A DNA stretch of 64,000 nt, taken from contig VYZB01000725.1 of assembly GCA_013397455.1 (NCBI GenBank), positions 248,948-312,947 of the forward strand, given 5' to 3'. Source of the DNA: Crotophaga sulcirostris (taxonomy: Eukaryota > Chordata > Aves > Cuculiformes > Crotophagidae). Made by a program: the position numbers and the translations under genes. Of this stretch, positions 61,601 to 64,000 are shown one piece after another. Each line of letters begins with the position of its first letter. The stretch's first letter is position 1. The notes beneath the pieces are model-generated. The model was not told the origin of the DNA. It searched no databases and was given only the letters and a program-made list of their open reading frames with translations.

Positions 61601-63689
61601 AAGCCACCCAAACGATACTAGGACCTCTCTGTAGTGACTGAGATGTACTACATGCTTAAAAAGTTACATATTATGTTTCCTATTAATTTTCTTTGCAGCT
61701 ATGTACTTAGTCCTGGAGAGAACACTTCCTGATCTAAGTGCGTATTTTGATTTCACTGTCAGATATAAAAACAAACAAATGAAATACCCAAACACAACAG
61801 TGAATCCAGAAGCATTTGTAGTCTCTTGTCCTAGAAAAAACCAGAGCTGCAGCTCTGTGGGAAATTCCTGGCAGGTCTGATGGTTTTGCATTCCCTTTGT
61901 ACTGTTCTGATCATGGCAGAAATAAACAAAACTCGCTATCTGTAAAGTTTGCAGAAAAATCCCCTGGAACTCCCAGCATCATTGACAGAACACTTATCTT
62001 GCGCCAGATGCGAAAGCTTCAGAATTGCTCAGGCCATTCATCTGCGTTGCACCATGCCAAGCACCTCTCAGTTGCCTGTGTCTCACGATCTTACACAATT
62101 TTGTTGATCTTTAAGATCTTTAATTAAAACACGACCTGGTCTAAATATCTTGACCAAAGTCATGGGTTTAAATATTCTCTGTCAGATTTCACTTTGTCTC
62201 TCATATTCAGTTTACCCACAGTGGTGTCTTTCATGCACACCAAAGTCAGTTCCTCCACTCTGCCAGATGAGGCGCGACCCAGAGAGCTGATAAACCCAGT
62301 AAGTAGCTTCCCCTTCAAAACATTTTTCACTTGACAAATCATAAGCAAAATGCCCAACTACTTCACTTCAATTGTTAGGAGATCAGGAGAAAGCAAAAAA
62401 AAATCGAGCATCTAAAAGACCCCAGAACTCTAAACCTATGCACACTCTGAGAACCTCAGTAGCCACAAAAAAATCGTCACAAGTGAAAACCAAGACTTTC
62501 CTCATAATCAGAATCCTGTTCTCATTTTCCTTCTAAGCTGTCATAGGACCTGTGACACTGTTTCTGTATTTAATTGAGACATCTCTGGAAGTTTCAGAAA
62601 TCAGCAATACGTTAAGAGAAAAAAAGAAAGCAGTGAGCTCTGGTTGCCCCTCCCCACGTCCCCACCCCATCTTCTCACTCCTCCAGGGAACAGAAATGAG
62701 GAGTCAGGACGATTCTGTCAGTCACCATCCCTGCGGCAGGAGACAGAGCAGAAGCGTTCACTCTAGTTTTTGTCTGTCACCTATTGATGAGTTCCCCAGT
62801 ACTCAGTGCTTAGATGACCTCCCACGCAATTCTTCTGTATCAGGACAATTGCAACATGAACACTACTATCGCATTAGCTACCATGAGCAAAAAGCTTCTA
62901 ACAGCAGTCACAGAGAAAGGCAGATGATACTACTTTTCCTCTGTGTTGGGGCAACAAGCAATCAATCCAAAAGGGATTAGCAGAGATGGCTGGAGGTGCC
63001 AAGTGGGAGGATGGCCCCAGGCAATACATGCTGCCATCCAGGCTCTGGTTGCTCTAATGGCCCAAGAGCTGAGATTAACTCATCTCCTGCTCAGCTCCCC
63101 CTTAGTAACACAGCATACAGACACAAAGCAAGATACCTTCTGCATAATCAGACCTCTCAAAATCGCTAGCAGAGTTCTCAGCAGTTCCTGTGATACCCAG
63201 AGCCATCAGAGACTTACGGCAGCGTTGTGCCTGAAGCTTGAATACTGGTAAAAGTCATCCTACTGCCTCTAGGAAAAAATGCCAGGGGTCAGGAAAGGGC
63301 AGTGAAAACAGGCAAACCACACAGGAAGGTACGCTGTCCTCTAATGCAGAGGAAGAGCAGAGATGTACCAAAGAAAAGCAGGGCTAAAAATATCAGGAAG
63401 AGGGCAGAGGTGCTCACACAGTGAAGGCATACTGGGGCTACAGAAATGCATTTGCAACCACTTCTAACCTCCTCTGATTGAAAGACAGTTACTTGCGTGG
63501 GGAGAGTTGAAAAAGGTGTTATGTTTCCCACCTCTCTGTACGTTTTCCCCCCAGTTTTGTCCCTAGGAAAAAAGAACTTGAAACAAGCGACAGAGAGCAG
63601 GGAAAGAGAATAAAAAAAAAATGTGTGTGTAGGAAAGGCCTTAGGAAATCCATAGTATTTCATTGAGATTTTTTAAAGTTTATGGACAT
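58641..63689. other. unique DNA, no gene supported
   Basis: Two minus-strand open frames (59884-59633 and 62357-62160) have protein-like composition. For the second, a small acceptor/donor pair exists (62286 to 62216, CpG-containing), but phases and pyrimidine tract are unconvincing. GC-richer patches at 59950-60130 and 62630-63250 give overlapping frames on both strands. No interspersed repeat was recognised. Confidence 0.38.
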
Positions 63690-63870
63690 AGTTTTGAAAA
63701 GACAATATTGGGTTCTCTTTGACTTTAAATTAAAAAACCTCAGACAGCCCTACTCTTAATTAACTTGCAGGTAAAGAGTTTGTTAACCTACTGATATATA
63801 CAAGGTAGAATAATGACGTGCGGAAACAAATATCGACCTGCCTTTCGTTCGGGGCGCAGTGCTTTTTGGA
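63690..63870. promoter_or_regulatory. candidate conserved element with retained CpGs
   Basis: Six CpG dinucleotides survive between 63815 and 63857, in an otherwise CpG-poor, AT-rich setting. They include a CRE-like TGACGTG and TTTCGTTCGGGGCGCAG. HNF1/homeodomain-type sites (CTTAATTAAC, TTGTTAACC) lie just upstream. CpG retention over a short span suggests constraint or lack of methylation. Confidence 0.3.
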
Positions 63871-64000
63871 ATTATCCAACCTTTTACTCCTTTGTACAGT
63901 AGAAGTGTATTTATAAGAACTTATTTACTTATCTATACTTGCTACCAGGTCCTTCATGCATCCACATTTTGGTTTGATTTTGTTTGTAGGGGCAAGGTCT

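Noticed and set aside
62552..62980. 142-codon plus-strand open frame
   Set aside because: It lies in a GC-richer patch, its composition is Ser/His/Gln-rich without a domain, and no splice or promoter context supports it.
1..64000. CRISPR arrays, rRNA, endogenous retrovirus LTRs, DNA transposons
   Set aside because: No regularly spaced repeats, rRNA motifs, paired LTR-like ends or terminal inverted repeats were seen on either strand.

Overview
The window is vertebrate nuclear DNA, most probably from a bird. It is AT-rich and has no operon-like gene packing. It carries five 5'-truncated fragments of the CR1 non-LTR retrotransposon, the dominant interspersed repeat of bird genomes; they are recognised by the conserved 3' end and by the C-terminal reading frame of the CR1 polymerase. 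No full-length gene, rRNA, complete tRNA or CRISPR array can be supported. The longest simple open frames (193, 180, 142 codons) have no recognisable domain; one runs through a CR1 copy.

Reading splice signals together with reading frame gives several exon candidates. The best is a minus-strand 3' gene end at 12466-11271. It comprises a 156-nt exon, a 90-nt exon and a terminal exon, all joined in phase 1. The final frame ends at a stop at 11359, and AATAAA follows 82 bases past the stop. It encodes 125 residues of a protein I do not recognise. A second candidate is a 222-nt plus-strand exon at 22460-22681 with a very good acceptor and donor and only one open frame. A third is a minus-strand terminal exon at 38356-38135 with a possible phase-compatible partner near 43857 and AATAAA at 37910. 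All three are inferences from sequence, and none is assigned a gene name.

Layout. 1-4 kb: unique sequence with a probable ancient MIR-like SINE near 2.3 kb. 4.05-4.50 kb: CR1 (-). 11.3-12.5 kb: minus-strand gene-end candidate. 18.6-20.6 kb: three stretches that look like conserved regulatory DNA. 22.5 kb: plus-strand exon candidate. 24.5-24.8 kb: a small CpG-rich patch. 29.7 kb: a 12-bp GC-rich minisatellite. 32.8 kb: a second SINE-like stretch. 33.8, 37.2, 42.4 and 48.4 kb: CR1 copies. 38.1-38.4 kb: minus terminal exon candidate beside a perfect 12-bp hairpin. 43-46 kb: competing exon candidates on both strands. 54.3 kb: an AT-rich tandem repeat. 63.7-63.9 kb: a CpG-retaining stretch.

Most of the window looks like intron or intergenic DNA. 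No new defence, mobile or metabolic system was seen. The most useful leads are the unassigned exon candidates and the regulatory-like stretches, which RNA-seq and cross-species alignment would settle quickly.
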